Origin: Scytonematopsis contorta HA4267-MV1
Lineage (GTDB): Bacteria > Cyanobacteriota > Cyanobacteriia > Cyanobacteriales > Nostocaceae
Direction: 5' to 3'
Assembly: GCA_019359035.1 (NCBI GenBank)
Contig: JAHHIC010000042.1
Span: 62,001 to 126,000, forward strand
Length of the DNA stretch: 64,000 bases
Shown here piece by piece: positions 44,265 through 52,897 of the stretch. How positions within the stretch are numbered: the first letter of the stretch is position 1; each line of letters begins with the position of its first letter. Made by a program: the position numbers and the translations under genes. A model generated the notes under the pieces. That model had not been told where the DNA came from. It worked only from the letters and a program-made list of their open reading frames with translations, and did no database searches.

Positions 44265-45584
44265 CTACTCCCCACTCCCCAAAAAGCTCCCGACCAAATA
44301 CAACGAACCACACAAAACAACTAAATTATCCGTGGAATCAAAAGCAGCCTCTAGCGCTAGAGATAAATCGGTATAGGTATTGCAATAACTCAATCCCGGA
44401 CAAATTTCTTGTGCTAGCTTGGCTAATTCCTCAGGTTTTGCAGAACTATGGTCACTAACTGGCACTAAATATAGTTTGTCAAGTGGTCGTAATAAAAATT
44501 TAAAAACATCCGCATGGTCTTTTGTAGAAAGCATCCCCATGACCCAATTAACTGAACGTGGGCTAGGAGTTTGGACTAAAGTATCTACATAATTCCTTAA
44601 GACTTTTGCCGCAGCAGGATTATGAGCACCATCAATTAATAATTTACGCTCCTTCCAACTGACCCATTGCATCCGACCAGGCCATTTTGTTTTTGCCATG
44701 CCATTCACTATGGCTTCTTCCGTAATTTTCTCCCAACCCGCATTTTTAAGAATTTCCAACGTGGCAATCGAAGTAGCCGAATTCATCAACTGAATTTGTC
44801 CAGCTAGTGGTAGAGGGTATTTAAGAGTAGGGAGTGGGGAGTGGGAAGTGGGGAGTGGGTGAGGGGGAGAGGGGGAGAGGGGGGGATGGGGGAAGTGGGA
44901 AGTGTATTCAGCCCAGCCTGGACTTATTTCACAAGCGCTTTTTGGGGTAATTGCAGGACACTGTAATTCTTGAATTCTTTCCCATACAACTTTTTCGGCT
45001 TCTGGTGGTAAGGGTCCTATCACTGCCGGACAGCCTGGTTTAATAATGCCAGCTTTTTCTCTAGCAATATCAGCCACAGTCGGGCCTAATTGTTGCCAAT
45101 GTTCTCTGCTGATAGAAGTAATTACTGTTACCAGTGGATTTTCGCAAATGTTAGTCGCATCTAAACGTCCTCCTAGCCCCACTTCTATCACCGCAATATC
45201 TACTTTTTGTTGTGCAAAATATAACCAAGCGGCTGCGGTAATTACTTCAAATTGCGTTGGCGACTCTTCATTAGTATTAATTGCTGCTTGCACTTCCAGA
45301 ATTAATTCGCGCAATTTATCAGAAGAAATTTGCTGTTCGTTAAGGCAAATACGTTCCGTCCAGTCAACTAAATGAGGAGAAATATAGCGTCCTGTACGGT
45401 AACCAGCCTCAGTCAGAACCGAAGAAAGGTAAGCACAAACCGAACCTTTACCATTAGTTCCAGCAACATGAACAACTGGTACTTGGTGATGAGGATTACC
45501 AAGATTTCCCAGAAGCCTCTGGATACGTTCCAATCCGAGGTGTACCCCAAAACGCTGAAATGGTTTGAGTAAAGAGTCAATCAT
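44265..45584 (-). CDS. folC: dihydrofolate/folylpolyglutamate synthase
   Basis: 439 residues from the ATG at 45584; the 19 residues before it are repeat DNA. Motifs of the Mur ligase-like family are present: HVAGTNGKGSVCAYLSS near residue 35 (P-loop), TVITSISREHWQQLG, IDGAHNPAAA and VLCGSLYLVG. FolC adds glutamates to folate and makes dihydrofolate from dihydropteroate. An in-frame run of about 28 residues (SHFPHPPLSPSPPHPLP...) near residues 225-252 is encoded by ACTCCCC-type repeat DNA at 44826-44905 and lies in a loop, so activity may be retained. Confidence 0.92.
   Translation of the reverse strand: MIDSLLKPFQRFGVHLGLERIQRLLGNLGNPHHQVPVVHVAGTNGKGSVCAYLSSVLTEAGYRTGRYISPHLVDWTERICLNEQQISSDKLRELILEVQAAINTNEESPTQFEVITAAAWLYFAQQKVDIAVIEVGLGGRLDATNICENPLVTVITSISREHWQQLGPTVADIAREKAGIIKPGCPAVIGPLPPEAEKVVWERIQELQCPAITPKSACEISPGWAEYTSHFPHPPLSPSPPHPLPTSHSPLPTLKYPLPLAGQIQLMNSATSIATLEILKNAGWEKITEEAIVNGMAKTKWPGRMQWVSWKERKLLIDGAHNPAAAKVLRNYVDTLVQTPSPRSVNWVMGMLSTKDHADVFKFLLRPLDKLYLVPVSDHSSAKPEELAKLAQEICPGLSYCNTYTDLSLALEAAFDSTDNLVVLCGSLYLVGSFLGSGE
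44826..44905. repeat. GAGTGGGGA/GGGGGAGA tract inside folC
   Basis: A purine tract built of gagtggg and gggggagag units, read in frame as a Pro/Ser/His-rich insert in FolC. Identical unit types occur between genes throughout the window. Confidence 0.9.
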
Positions 45585-45615
45585 GGGTGGTCCGTGATGG
45601 GAGTGGGGGTTAAAA

Positions 45616-45699
45616 CCGAATGGCACTAAAACAAGGCACATAATACCCCTTCACGCTTCGTGAGGGGGTATCGGGGGGATTTTCTTAGTGACATTCGGG
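45616..45699. repeat. MITE-like palindromic element, copy B (short)
   Basis: ccgaatggcactaaaaca and ttcttagtgacattcggg are the ends; the inside is acccct tcacgcttcgtgaggg ggta. About 84 bases, upstream of folC and downstream of psbY. Confidence 0.85.
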
Positions 45700-45792
45700 T
45701 TATAGTCAGTACAACAATCAACAACGAAACCGACTACCTCAACCTCTGGAGAAGCAGTCGGTTCCGTTATAAAGTTTTTTTGATTACAAAAC

Positions 45793-45918
45793 TTAAGCTT
45801 CTTTGTTTAAAAAGCCTTGAATTTGTCTAAGAGCTGCTGCACCAATGTTAAACACAGCCCAACCAGCAGCGATAGCGATAGGCGCTAATACGATAACCAC
45901 ACGTGTATCCAAGTCCAT
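45793..45918 (-). CDS. psbY: photosystem II protein Y
   Basis: A 41-residue protein, [20 protein letters not shown]..., with one membrane segment and the PsbY hallmark [19 protein letters not shown]. PsbY is a small non-essential subunit at the edge of photosystem II, near cytochrome b559. The gene is complete, from the ATG at 45918 to a TAA at 45793, and a purine-rich stretch (agaggga) lies about eight bases upstream. Its presence marks the organism as oxygenic phototroph. Confidence 0.93.
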   Translation of the reverse strand: MDLDTRVVIVLAPIAIAAGWAVFNIGAAALRQIQGFLNKEA

Positions 45919-46069
45919 TTTGAAATCCCTCTTTGTTAAGTATGAAGTTTAAGTTTTATCAACCCTTCTCATTTTATTTTTAGCTGAAGTGGGCAATTTT
46001 TCTAGGGGGTTGTGTAAAGAATATTTACAATTCCCTACTCCCCACTCCCCACTCCCCACTCCCCATTCC

Positions 46070-46579
46070 CTACTCCCCACTCCCCCCAGAATGAAGTAAA
46101 GCTAACTTTTTGTAATTTTCAGCATGTTCAATTAGTCCTGCGGCTTCCTCGTCGCTAATTTGGCGTAATATTTTGCTGGGAATGCCAACGACAAGTGATT
46201 TTGGGGGTACATCTTTGGTTACAACTGCACCAGCACCAATAATACTTCCAGTACCTACACGTACCCCATTTAAGACTATTGCTCCTATACCAATCAAACT
46301 CCCGCGTTCAATATAGGCTGAATGTACTACAGCCCGATGTCCGATAGTAACGTAATCTTCTAAAATAGTCGGCTGACCGGGGTCACCATGTATAACTGCC
46401 CCATCTTGTATATTTGTACATTCGCCAATTTCAATGAGTTCTGAATCTCCTCGTACCACAGCACCAAACCAGATGCTTACACCTGATGCGATTTTCACCG
46501 AACCAAGCACTACAGCATTTTCAGCAACAAATGCGGCTTTGGAAATATCAACAGGAGGCCAATAGGAAGAACTAGTCAC
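46070..46579 (-). CDS. gamma-carbonic-anhydrase-like protein
   Basis: 169 residues of left-handed beta helix: [34 protein letters not shown]-like and [21 protein letters not shown]. Three histidines in the positions of the zinc ligands (IHGD, GHRAVVH) and the Arg/Asp/Gln residues of the gamma class are kept. Members of this YrdA/PaaY/CcmM-like group are zinc enzymes or silent homologs; this one lacks the RbcS-like domains of CcmM. The gene ends in an ACTCCCC tract that supplies its last residues (HSGGSGE). Confidence 0.85.
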   Translation of the reverse strand: MTSSSYWPPVDISKAAFVAENAVVLGSVKIASGVSIWFGAVVRGDSELIEIGECTNIQDGAVIHGDPGQPTILEDYVTIGHRAVVHSAYIERGSLIGIGAIVLNGVRVGTGSIIGAGAVVTKDVPPKSLVVGIPSKILRQISDEEAAGLIEHAENYKKLALLHSGGSGE

Positions 46580-46784
46580 GTTTTTCTTAGTAAAATGAGT
46601 TTGGAGTACTTACCAAGGTAAGACCCTAGATTAAACTCTGTGGCTGGTTGCAAAAACAGAATACCATAGCGCGATGTTTCTGAATTGAGGCTAAAGTGAA
46701 GAAGTATCCAGTTATGGCCAAAGCCGGAGTGTATTATTAAATCACTGGTTCTGGTGAATACAAAAGCATACTTGTAAGCCCTTC

Positions 46785-47297
46785 ATGATTAACCCAGCCT
46801 TGCAGTACCCCATTTTTGGACCCGAAATCCAGTGTCCCCACTGTCGCCAGATTATTCCGGCGCTGACACTTACTGATACTTATTTATGCCCCCGTCATGG
46901 CGCCTTTGAAGCTAATCCTAAAACTGAAGAATTGGTTCACCTCCAATCCGGACGTCATTGGCGAAGGTGGAACGGTGAGTGGTATCGTCAACATACCCAC
47001 CCCGATGGCATTCGCTTTGAAATCCACGAAGCCCTTGACAAACTGTATACTCAGGGCTATAGAGCAACAAAAGTAATTATTGCCCAACGCTACCAAGAGT
47101 TGATGAGTGGCTATTTAGAACGTAGCACTCCTTGGCGTGGTGGACAATCTGAAAACGGTGGAGCGCGACTTTATGGTTTACCCGTAGAGTTTAGCCCAGA
47201 GCCAGCCAAAGAGCCTTCTTGGGAAGTAATCAATTTTGATTTAGAAAAAGAGCCTGGAGTTCCCGTGCGCTATCCGTATTTTCGATTGTTTGAATAA
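46785..47297 (+). CDS. conserved cyanobacterial protein, TIGR02652-like
   Basis: 170 residues. It starts with a small zinc-ribbon-like part: CPHCRQ at residues 18-21 and CPRHG at about 35. The rest is hydrophilic, with ELVHLQSGRHWRRWNGEWYRQHTHPDG, and looks well conserved. It matches my memory of the cyanobacterial family TIGR02652; function unknown. It overlaps the following frame by repeat DNA only. Confidence 0.72.
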   Translation: MINPALQYPIFGPEIQCPHCRQIIPALTLTDTYLCPRHGAFEANPKTEELVHLQSGRHWRRWNGEWYRQHTHPDGIRFEIHEALDKLYTQGYRATKVIIAQRYQELMSGYLERSTPWRGGQSENGGARLYGLPVEFSPEPAKEPSWEVINFDLEKEPGVPVRYPYFRLFE

Positions 47298-47388
47298 AGT
47301 TAAAAGTTTGTCGTTAGCAATTCGCAAATTACGAATTGCGAATTGCGACTTGCAAATTGTTCTTCTACCCATTCCCCAATCCCAAGCC

Positions 47389-47826
47389 ATGCATCACGCT
47401 TCCATTCGTACTGCCAATATCCATCGGGCAATTGCCTTTTACGAGCAGTTAGGTTTTACTGTTTGTGAACGTTTCACAACAGGCTATACGCTGGCTTGTT
47501 GGATGGAAGGACTCAACGGAAGGATTGAATTAATCCAAATACCAGAGCCAAAGCCTGCAGCAGATGCATTCTCAGACGAACACTATGTGGGGTACTATCA
47601 TCTTTCCTTTGATATAACCGACATTACTCCAAATTTAGTAAATTGGTTAACGGGTATAAAAGAGCGCTTTGTAACCGCTGCAGACAATCAACCCGAAATG
47701 GTGCATCCTCTAAAAATACTTTTAGAGCCAACACAGCAGCAAATCGGAGAAAATATTTATGAAGTTGCCTTTATCGCAGACGCAGACGGCTTACCCCTAG
47801 AATTTATCAGAGTTTTAAAAAAATGA
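47389..47826 (+). CDS. VOC-superfamily (glyoxalase-like) protein
   Basis: 145 residues from the ATG at 47389 (MHHASIRTANIHRAIAFYEQLGF); the frame extends upstream into gcaattcgc repeats and that part is rejected. HHASIRT provides the first metal-ligand position, RIELIQIP and YYHLSFDI others, and EVAFIADADGLPLEFI the last, as in glyoxalase I-like VOC proteins. Substrate could be methylglyoxal-glutathione adducts or another small compound. Confidence 0.82.
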   Translation: MHHASIRTANIHRAIAFYEQLGFTVCERFTTGYTLACWMEGLNGRIELIQIPEPKPAADAFSDEHYVGYYHLSFDITDITPNLVNWLTGIKERFVTAADNQPEMVHPLKILLEPTQQQIGENIYEVAFIADADGLPLEFIRVLKK

Positions 47827-48034
47827 GGAATAAGTAAAAACCGTAATAAATAGAGAAAATCAAAAAAATTGATGCACTTATAGGGTATTTACGGTTAAAA
47901 TCTGGAGTATTCTTCAATTTTTTAATAATAAATTCGTGATTCTCGTAGTGTTGCCGAGGCGAATGATTACCATAAAGTAATAAACTTATAGTCCTAGCAA
48001 AAAATGCGCTTATATTAATATATTTTTTCAATAA

Positions 48035-50908
48035 ATGTCTGTGCTTTCATCCTTTTATCGCTATCGGGCTCCGGTGCTACTTCTATCTCTCTGGTTGGCA
48101 GCAGTATTGTTGTTTAGTCATAGACCAGCCCACAGTACAATTAAAGATGCTTCAAACTTAGTAAATCCTTTGTTAGCATTAGTATCAAAAAAAACTATAA
48201 CTAATTCTGTGACACCTAATATTAGCACTAAAATACTAGAGAACGGGCTTACTGTCCTAACAAAAGAAGTACATACCGCCCCGGTTGTAACGGTTCAGGT
48301 ATGGTACAAGGTAGGCTCACGCCACGAAAAACCAGGGGTAAACGGAATTGCCCACCAGTTAGAACATATGATGTTCAAAGGTACGCAAGGTCGTCCTGTG
48401 CAATTTGGGCGTTTATTTAGTGCATTAGGCAGCGATTCCAACGCCTTTACAAGTTACGACCAAACAGCATACTACGGCACAGCAGAACGCCATAAGCTTA
48501 AAGCGCTTTTGGAGTTAGAAGCAGACAGGATGCAAAACGCCAAAATAGATGTAGAGCAACTAGAAAGTGAAAAACGAGTAGTTATTTCCGAGTTGCAAGG
48601 TTACGAAAATAACCCCGAATACCGACTCAACAGAGCCGTGATGAAGTCCGTATTTCCAAACCATTCTTACGGTTTGCCCGTCGGTGGAACAGCAGCAGAT
48701 GTAGAAAAATTTACAGTCGAAAAAGTACAAAAGTATTATCGCGAATTTTATAATCCTAACAACGCAGTTCTGGCAATTGTTGGAGACATCAACACCGAAA
48801 AAACACTGAAAATAGTAGAAGAATTATTTGGGAAAATACCTAAAATCGAAGGTTCAATAGAGGGTTTAGTAGAAGGCTCGATAGAAGGTTCAACACTTGA
48901 TAGTCAGAAGTCAGTAATTTCCCTCAATTCAAACTCCGCACTTTCCACTCCCATAGTATTGCGAGAAGCAGGCTCTTCAGCAATATTGCAAGTAGTTTAT
49001 CCCTTGGAGGATATAAATCATCCCGACGTACCCACACTGGATGTACTTGATTACGTTTTGACAGGGGGACGGAATTCTCGTCTAGAGCAAGCTTTGGTGG
49101 AGTCAGGGTTAGCAATAGATGTTAGTGCTTCCGTCGATACTTTAGAGAAAGGTGGTTGGTATGATTTAGTCGTGACAGCTGATGCAACTCAGGACTTGAA
49201 TAAAATTAACTCAGTAGTTCAAACAACTATTGCCAAATTACTAAAAAAAGGCGTCACTCTAGAAGAAGTTAATCGCGCAAAACGGCAATTAGAAGCATCA
49301 CTAATTTTGGGTAACCGCGATATTACTAGCCAAGGAATGCAGCTAGCAAACGACCTGCTAATTACTGGTGAATATAATTATACAGATAAATTTTTAGCTA
49401 ATGTACGTAAGGTAACACCAGCAGATGTGTCTGTCGTCGCTCAAAAATATCTAACACCAGACAAGCGTACAGTTGGGTATTTTCAGCCAACACAAGCACA
49501 AGGTGCTAACCAATCCGTCAACTTTAGCGGAGCAGTTAAATCGACTCAAACAACTGAGCACTTTTATGCTAATACACCTTTAGAAGCAGATAAACTAGCC
49601 AAGTATCTTCCACATGTAGAAGAGGAAAAAATCAAAGATTCGCATACCCTACCAAAAGAATTAGTTTTAGCAAACGGCTTAAAAGTATTATTATTACCGG
49701 ATAAAAGCACCCCAACCGTAACCCTTAGTGGCTACATGAAAGCAGGTAGCGAATTCGACCCAGAAACTCAAGCTGGGCTAGCATCAGTAGTAGCAGAAAG
49801 CTTACTCAACGGCACAAAATCTAAAAACGCCCTATTAATTGCCAAAATATTAGATGACAAAGGAGCAAGTTTAGATTTTCAAACCTACCGTGAAGGTGTG
49901 TACGTACATGGCAGTAGTCTAGCGGGTGATTTGAACGTTGTTTTAGAAACTTTAGCTGATGCAGTAAAAAATCCAAATTTTCCTAAAAAAGAGTTAGAAC
50001 TGACTCTGCAACAAGCCATAACATCTTTGAGACAAGATTTAGATGACCCTTCAGAAGTAGCAAGAAGAACCTTCGTTCAATCTGTTTATCCCAAAAAACA
50101 CCCATTACATAATTTTCCAACAGAAGAGAGTCTACGAGGGATTAATCGTCAAGATGTCATCGCATTCAAAGCAAAGTATTACCGACCAGATACAACGACC
50201 CTAGCATTAGTAGGTAATTTTGACCCGGAAAAAGTAAGTTCATACTTAGAAAAAGAATTTAGCGACTGGCATGTTCAGGGTCAAGCGCCAAAATTAGAGT
50301 ATCCAGTAGTATTAATGCCAGATAAACCTGTGCATCACAATTCTTCACTTCCAGGTAAAGCTCAAGCCATTACGTATATGGGATACACAGCGATAAACCG
50401 TCAAGACCCACGGTATTATGCAGCAGTAGTTTTAAATCAAATAGTTGGGGGAGATACCTTATCAAGTAGACTAGGTTCAGAACTACGCGACCGTCAAGGA
50501 TTGACCTATGGAATTTACAGCAACTTTTTAGCAGGTAAAAGCACAGGGCAATTTTTTATTGAAATGCAAACAAACCCAGAAGATGCAAATAAAGCAATAA
50601 ACAAAACTTGCCAACTTTTAAATGAAGTAATTCAAAAAGGAGTTAGTAGCGAAGAAGTCGAAACAGCGAAACAAACTTTAATTAGTAACTATATTGTTTC
50701 TCTAGCAAATCCGGACGAGCTAATACATAAAATTTTGATGAACAAAGTCTATGGATTAAATCCAAACGAATTAAGTAACTTAACCGAAAAAATCGATAAA
50801 GTTAGCCTCGCAGAAGTCAATCAAGCGGCTAGAGAATTGATTCATCCAGATAAAATCGTTGTTGTAACTGCGGGACCACCAGTTTTAGCACATGACAGTG
50901 GTAGGTAG
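48035..50908 (+). CDS. M16 zinc peptidase, double-domain
   Basis: 957 residues with an N-terminal membrane segment or signal (residues 11-34). The active first M16 domain has HQLEHMMFKGT at residues 107-117, the inverted HxxEH zinc motif, and a distal Glu in ELEADRMQNAK. A second M16 domain from about 545 lacks HxxEH and ends with the RDRQGLTYGIYSNF substrate-binding block. Members degrade peptides in the periplasm or process transit peptides. A low-complexity region around 270-290 (KIEGSIEGLVEGSIEGS) has the look of an expanded repeat. Confidence 0.92.
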   Translation: MSVLSSFYRYRAPVLLLSLWLAAVLLFSHRPAHSTIKDASNLVNPLLALVSKKTITNSVTPNISTKILENGLTVLTKEVHTAPVVTVQVWYKVGSRHEKPGVNGIAHQLEHMMFKGTQGRPVQFGRLFSALGSDSNAFTSYDQTAYYGTAERHKLKALLELEADRMQNAKIDVEQLESEKRVVISELQGYENNPEYRLNRAVMKSVFPNHSYGLPVGGTAADVEKFTVEKVQKYYREFYNPNNAVLAIVGDINTEKTLKIVEELFGKIPKIEGSIEGLVEGSIEGSTLDSQKSVISLNSNSALSTPIVLREAGSSAILQVVYPLEDINHPDVPTLDVLDYVLTGGRNSRLEQALVESGLAIDVSASVDTLEKGGWYDLVVTADATQDLNKINSVVQTTIAKLLKKGVTLEEVNRAKRQLEASLILGNRDITSQGMQLANDLLITGEYNYTDKFLANVRKVTPADVSVVAQKYLTPDKRTVGYFQPTQAQGANQSVNFSGAVKSTQTTEHFYANTPLEADKLAKYLPHVEEEKIKDSHTLPKELVLANGLKVLLLPDKSTPTVTLSGYMKAGSEFDPETQAGLASVVAESLLNGTKSKNALLIAKILDDKGASLDFQTYREGVYVHGSSLAGDLNVVLETLADAVKNPNFPKKELELTLQQAITSLRQDLDDPSEVARRTFVQSVYPKKHPLHNFPTEESLRGINRQDVIAFKAKYYRPDTTTLALVGNFDPEKVSSYLEKEFSDWHVQGQAPKLEYPVVLMPDKPVHHNSSLPGKAQAITYMGYTAINRQDPRYYAAVVLNQIVGGDTLSSRLGSELRDRQGLTYGIYSNFLAGKSTGQFFIEMQTNPEDANKAINKTCQLLNEVIQKGVSSEEVETAKQTLISNYIVSLANPDELIHKILMNKVYGLNPNELSNLTEKIDKVSLAEVNQAARELIHPDKIVVVTAGPPVLAHDSGR

Positions 50909-50920
50909 GAGTGGGGAAAC

Positions 50921-51021
50921 AATTCGCAATAAGCCGAGGCGGCACGCTATTCCCTCAGACGGAACACTCCGTGTTCGCGTAGCGTCCGCTTCGGATACGC
51001 GAACGCAATTTGCAATTAATT
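50921..51021. repeat. inverted-pair repeat, left copy
   Basis: About 100 bases beginning aattcgcaataagccgagg. It is almost identical, in reverse orientation, to 54354-54453; they differ around tccctcagacggaac versus tccctaagagggaac. It contains nested palindromes (gttcgcgta/tacgcgaac, cggaacactccg). Confidence 0.92.
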
Positions 51022-51113
51022 GGCAGTCTGATAATTATTCAACTGATTCGGAATCCTTCTGGGGAGTGGGAAGGTGGGGAATGGGGAGTGGGGAGTGAGA
51101 AAGAATTAGGGAG

Positions 51114-51593
51114 ATGAGGAAGATGAGAAAGATGAGAGAGTGGGGAATTAAGCTTATAGCATTGTTAGTGTGTTTCACTTGGCTGAATATTGCACCAGCA
51201 ATGGCAATTGATACAAATGGCAATACTGTAAATATGCTTAAGCAGACAGCCACAGAAATTAAAGTAGATTTGGGTAATTCTGCTGGGGAATTGAAATTTG
51301 AGCCAAATCATTTAGAATTCCAAACTGGCAAACGTTATAATTTGCGCTTGGCAAATCCGAGCAACCAAAAGCATTACTTTACAGCCAAAGATTTTGCTGA
51401 CGGTATCTGGACTCAAAAAGTGGAAGCTGGAAAAGTAGAAATAAAAGGGGCTATCCACGAGCTGGAATTAAAGCCAGGAGCAGAAGCCGAATGGGTTTTT
51501 GTTGCTCTCAAACCAGGGAAATATACTTTGCGCTGTCCCATAGTTGGGCATACAGAAGCAGGTATGACGGGAGAAATAATAGTGAAAAATTAA
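51114..51593 (+). CDS. secreted cupredoxin-like protein
   Basis: 159 residues. A signal peptide ends near residue 31 (IAPAMA). The cupredoxin pattern is a single His in NQKHYF, then CPIVGHTEAGM near the C-terminus, giving His, Cys, His and Met ligands for type 1 copper in the periplasm or lumen. An electron-transfer or copper-handling role is likely. The first residues (MRKMRKMRE) are encoded by a gatgagaa repeat, so an inner ATG at 51132 is an equally good start. Confidence 0.82.
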   Translation: MRKMRKMREWGIKLIALLVCFTWLNIAPAMAIDTNGNTVNMLKQTATEIKVDLGNSAGELKFEPNHLEFQTGKRYNLRLANPSNQKHYFTAKDFADGIWTQKVEAGKVEIKGAIHELELKPGAEAEWVFVALKPGKYTLRCPIVGHTEAGMTGEIIVKN

Positions 51594-51645
51594 TTGGTAA
51601 TTGGTAATTGGTAATTGGTAATTGGTAATTGGTAATTGGTAATTG
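51591..51645. repeat. heptamer array TAATTGG
   Basis: About eight copies of taattgg begin exactly at the stop codon of the cupredoxin gene and provide it. Confidence 0.93.
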
Positions 51646-51809
51646 CTAAAATTTCTCCCCACTCCCCACTTCCCACTCCCTACTCCCCAAATTTCCCAAA
51701 GGATGGTCGAAAAATAAGTTACCTTAAATATAGATAGATTATTGTTGCTGAATTCACCTTATAGAATCACTAACACTTAGAGCGTCTGTAAAAATTTTAT
51801 TAATTTCCC

Positions 51810-52637
51810 ATGAACATTCTTAGTAACCTCCTTTCTCAACCAGCTCAATCGAATACGAGTAAACGGCAACGTCGAGGCATTGAAATTAAATCACCTCGCG
51901 AAATTGATATTATGCGACAGTCTGCAAAAATTGTCGCTACTGTGCTAAAAGAAATTTCGGAACTGGTGCAGCCAGGAATGACTACTGCTGACTTGGATGC
52001 TCATGCGGAAAAACGTATCCGAGAAATGGGTGCTACCCCCAGTTTTAAGGGCTATCAGGGTTTCCCTGCTTCGATTTGCTCTAGCGTTAATAATGAAATC
52101 GTGCATGGTATTCCTAATGCTAAAAAAGTAATCCGTACTGGTGATGTACTAAAAGTTGATACGGGTGCTTTTTTCCAAGGATTTCATGGAGACTCTTGTA
52201 TAACCATAGCAGTGGGTGAGGTTACGCCAGAAGCAGCCAAGTTAATTCGGGTAGCAGAAGAAGCTTTGTACAAAGGTATTGAGCAAGTAAAAGCGGGCAA
52301 TTATCTAATGGACCTTGCTGGTGCTATCGAAGACCACGTTAAGAGTAATGGTTTCAGTATTGTGGAAGACTTTACAGGACATGGTGTTGGTCGTAACTTA
52401 CACGAAGAACCTTCAGTGTTTAACTTCCGCACCCGCGATATGCCCAACGTTAAACTGCGAGCAGGAATGACTCTGGCGATTGAACCAATTGTGAATCAGG
52501 GTTCCAAGTTTTCACGTACTTTATCCGACCGTTGGACGGCTGTAACCGTTGATAATTCACTGTCAGCACAATTTGAACATACCGTGTTGGTGACCGATAC
52601 CGGGTATGAAATTTTAACTGACCGTACTAAACTTTAA
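51810..52637 (+). CDS. map: methionine aminopeptidase type I
   Basis: 275 residues. The metal ligands are readable: [21 protein letters not shown] (two Asp), [15 protein letters not shown] (His), TLAIEPIV (Glu) and the late Glu in QFEHTVLV. It removes the initiator Met from nascent proteins. An N-terminal extension of about 30 residues ([16 protein letters not shown]) precedes the core. It is followed by a good intrinsic terminator. Confidence 0.95.
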   Translation: MNILSNLLSQPAQSNTSKRQRRGIEIKSPREIDIMRQSAKIVATVLKEISELVQPGMTTADLDAHAEKRIREMGATPSFKGYQGFPASICSSVNNEIVHGIPNAKKVIRTGDVLKVDTGAFFQGFHGDSCITIAVGEVTPEAAKLIRVAEEALYKGIEQVKAGNYLMDLAGAIEDHVKSNGFSIVEDFTGHGVGRNLHEEPSVFNFRTRDMPNVKLRAGMTLAIEPIVNQGSKFSRTLSDRWTAVTVDNSLSAQFEHTVLVTDTGYEILTDRTKL

Positions 52638-52665
52638 TTTAGAAATATTAATTTTAATGACATCA

Positions 52666-52691
52666 GGATGGGCTAGTGGCTCATCCTTTTT
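52666..52691 (+). terminator. intrinsic terminator of map
   Basis: GGATGGGC-TAGTG-GCTCATCC followed by TTTTT: an 8-bp stem with one G-T pair and a T-run, 29 bases behind the map stop. Confidence 0.75.
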
Positions 52692-52701
52692 AATGAAATA
52701 T

Positions 52702-52729
52702 GTAGAGACGTTACATGTAACGTCTCTAC
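52702..52729. repeat. GTAGAGACGTTACATGTAACGTCTCTAC palindrome
   Basis: A perfect 28-base palindrome, variant of the GTAGAGACGCG family with a different centre. Confidence 0.88.
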
Positions 52730-52897
52730 GTGATTTGTTGGGTTTCCGTCCCGTCCTCAACCCAACCTACGAAATTTATTCTTTCTTCTTGCTTCTTCCC
52801 TCAGACTTCGTTAAAGGCTATAAAGGTTAATAATCCAATATGTCTCTAATAATTTTGTGCTGCTTAAACTTGGGTTAGTTAGCACTCAGCATTACAT

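Noticed and set aside
43717-44313. Repeat-rich proteins read from both strands of the hairpin array
   Set aside because: All are translations of the same 39-base unit; since 39 is divisible by three, every frame stays open. No ribosome site or family supports them.
45585-45641. N-terminal extension of FolC
   Set aside because: It is read from the MITE-like element copy B region; the conserved protein begins at the ATG at 45584.
46070-46579. Carboxysome protein CcmM
   Set aside because: Only the gamma-carbonic-anhydrase-like helix is present; no RbcS-like repeats and no ccm neighbours.
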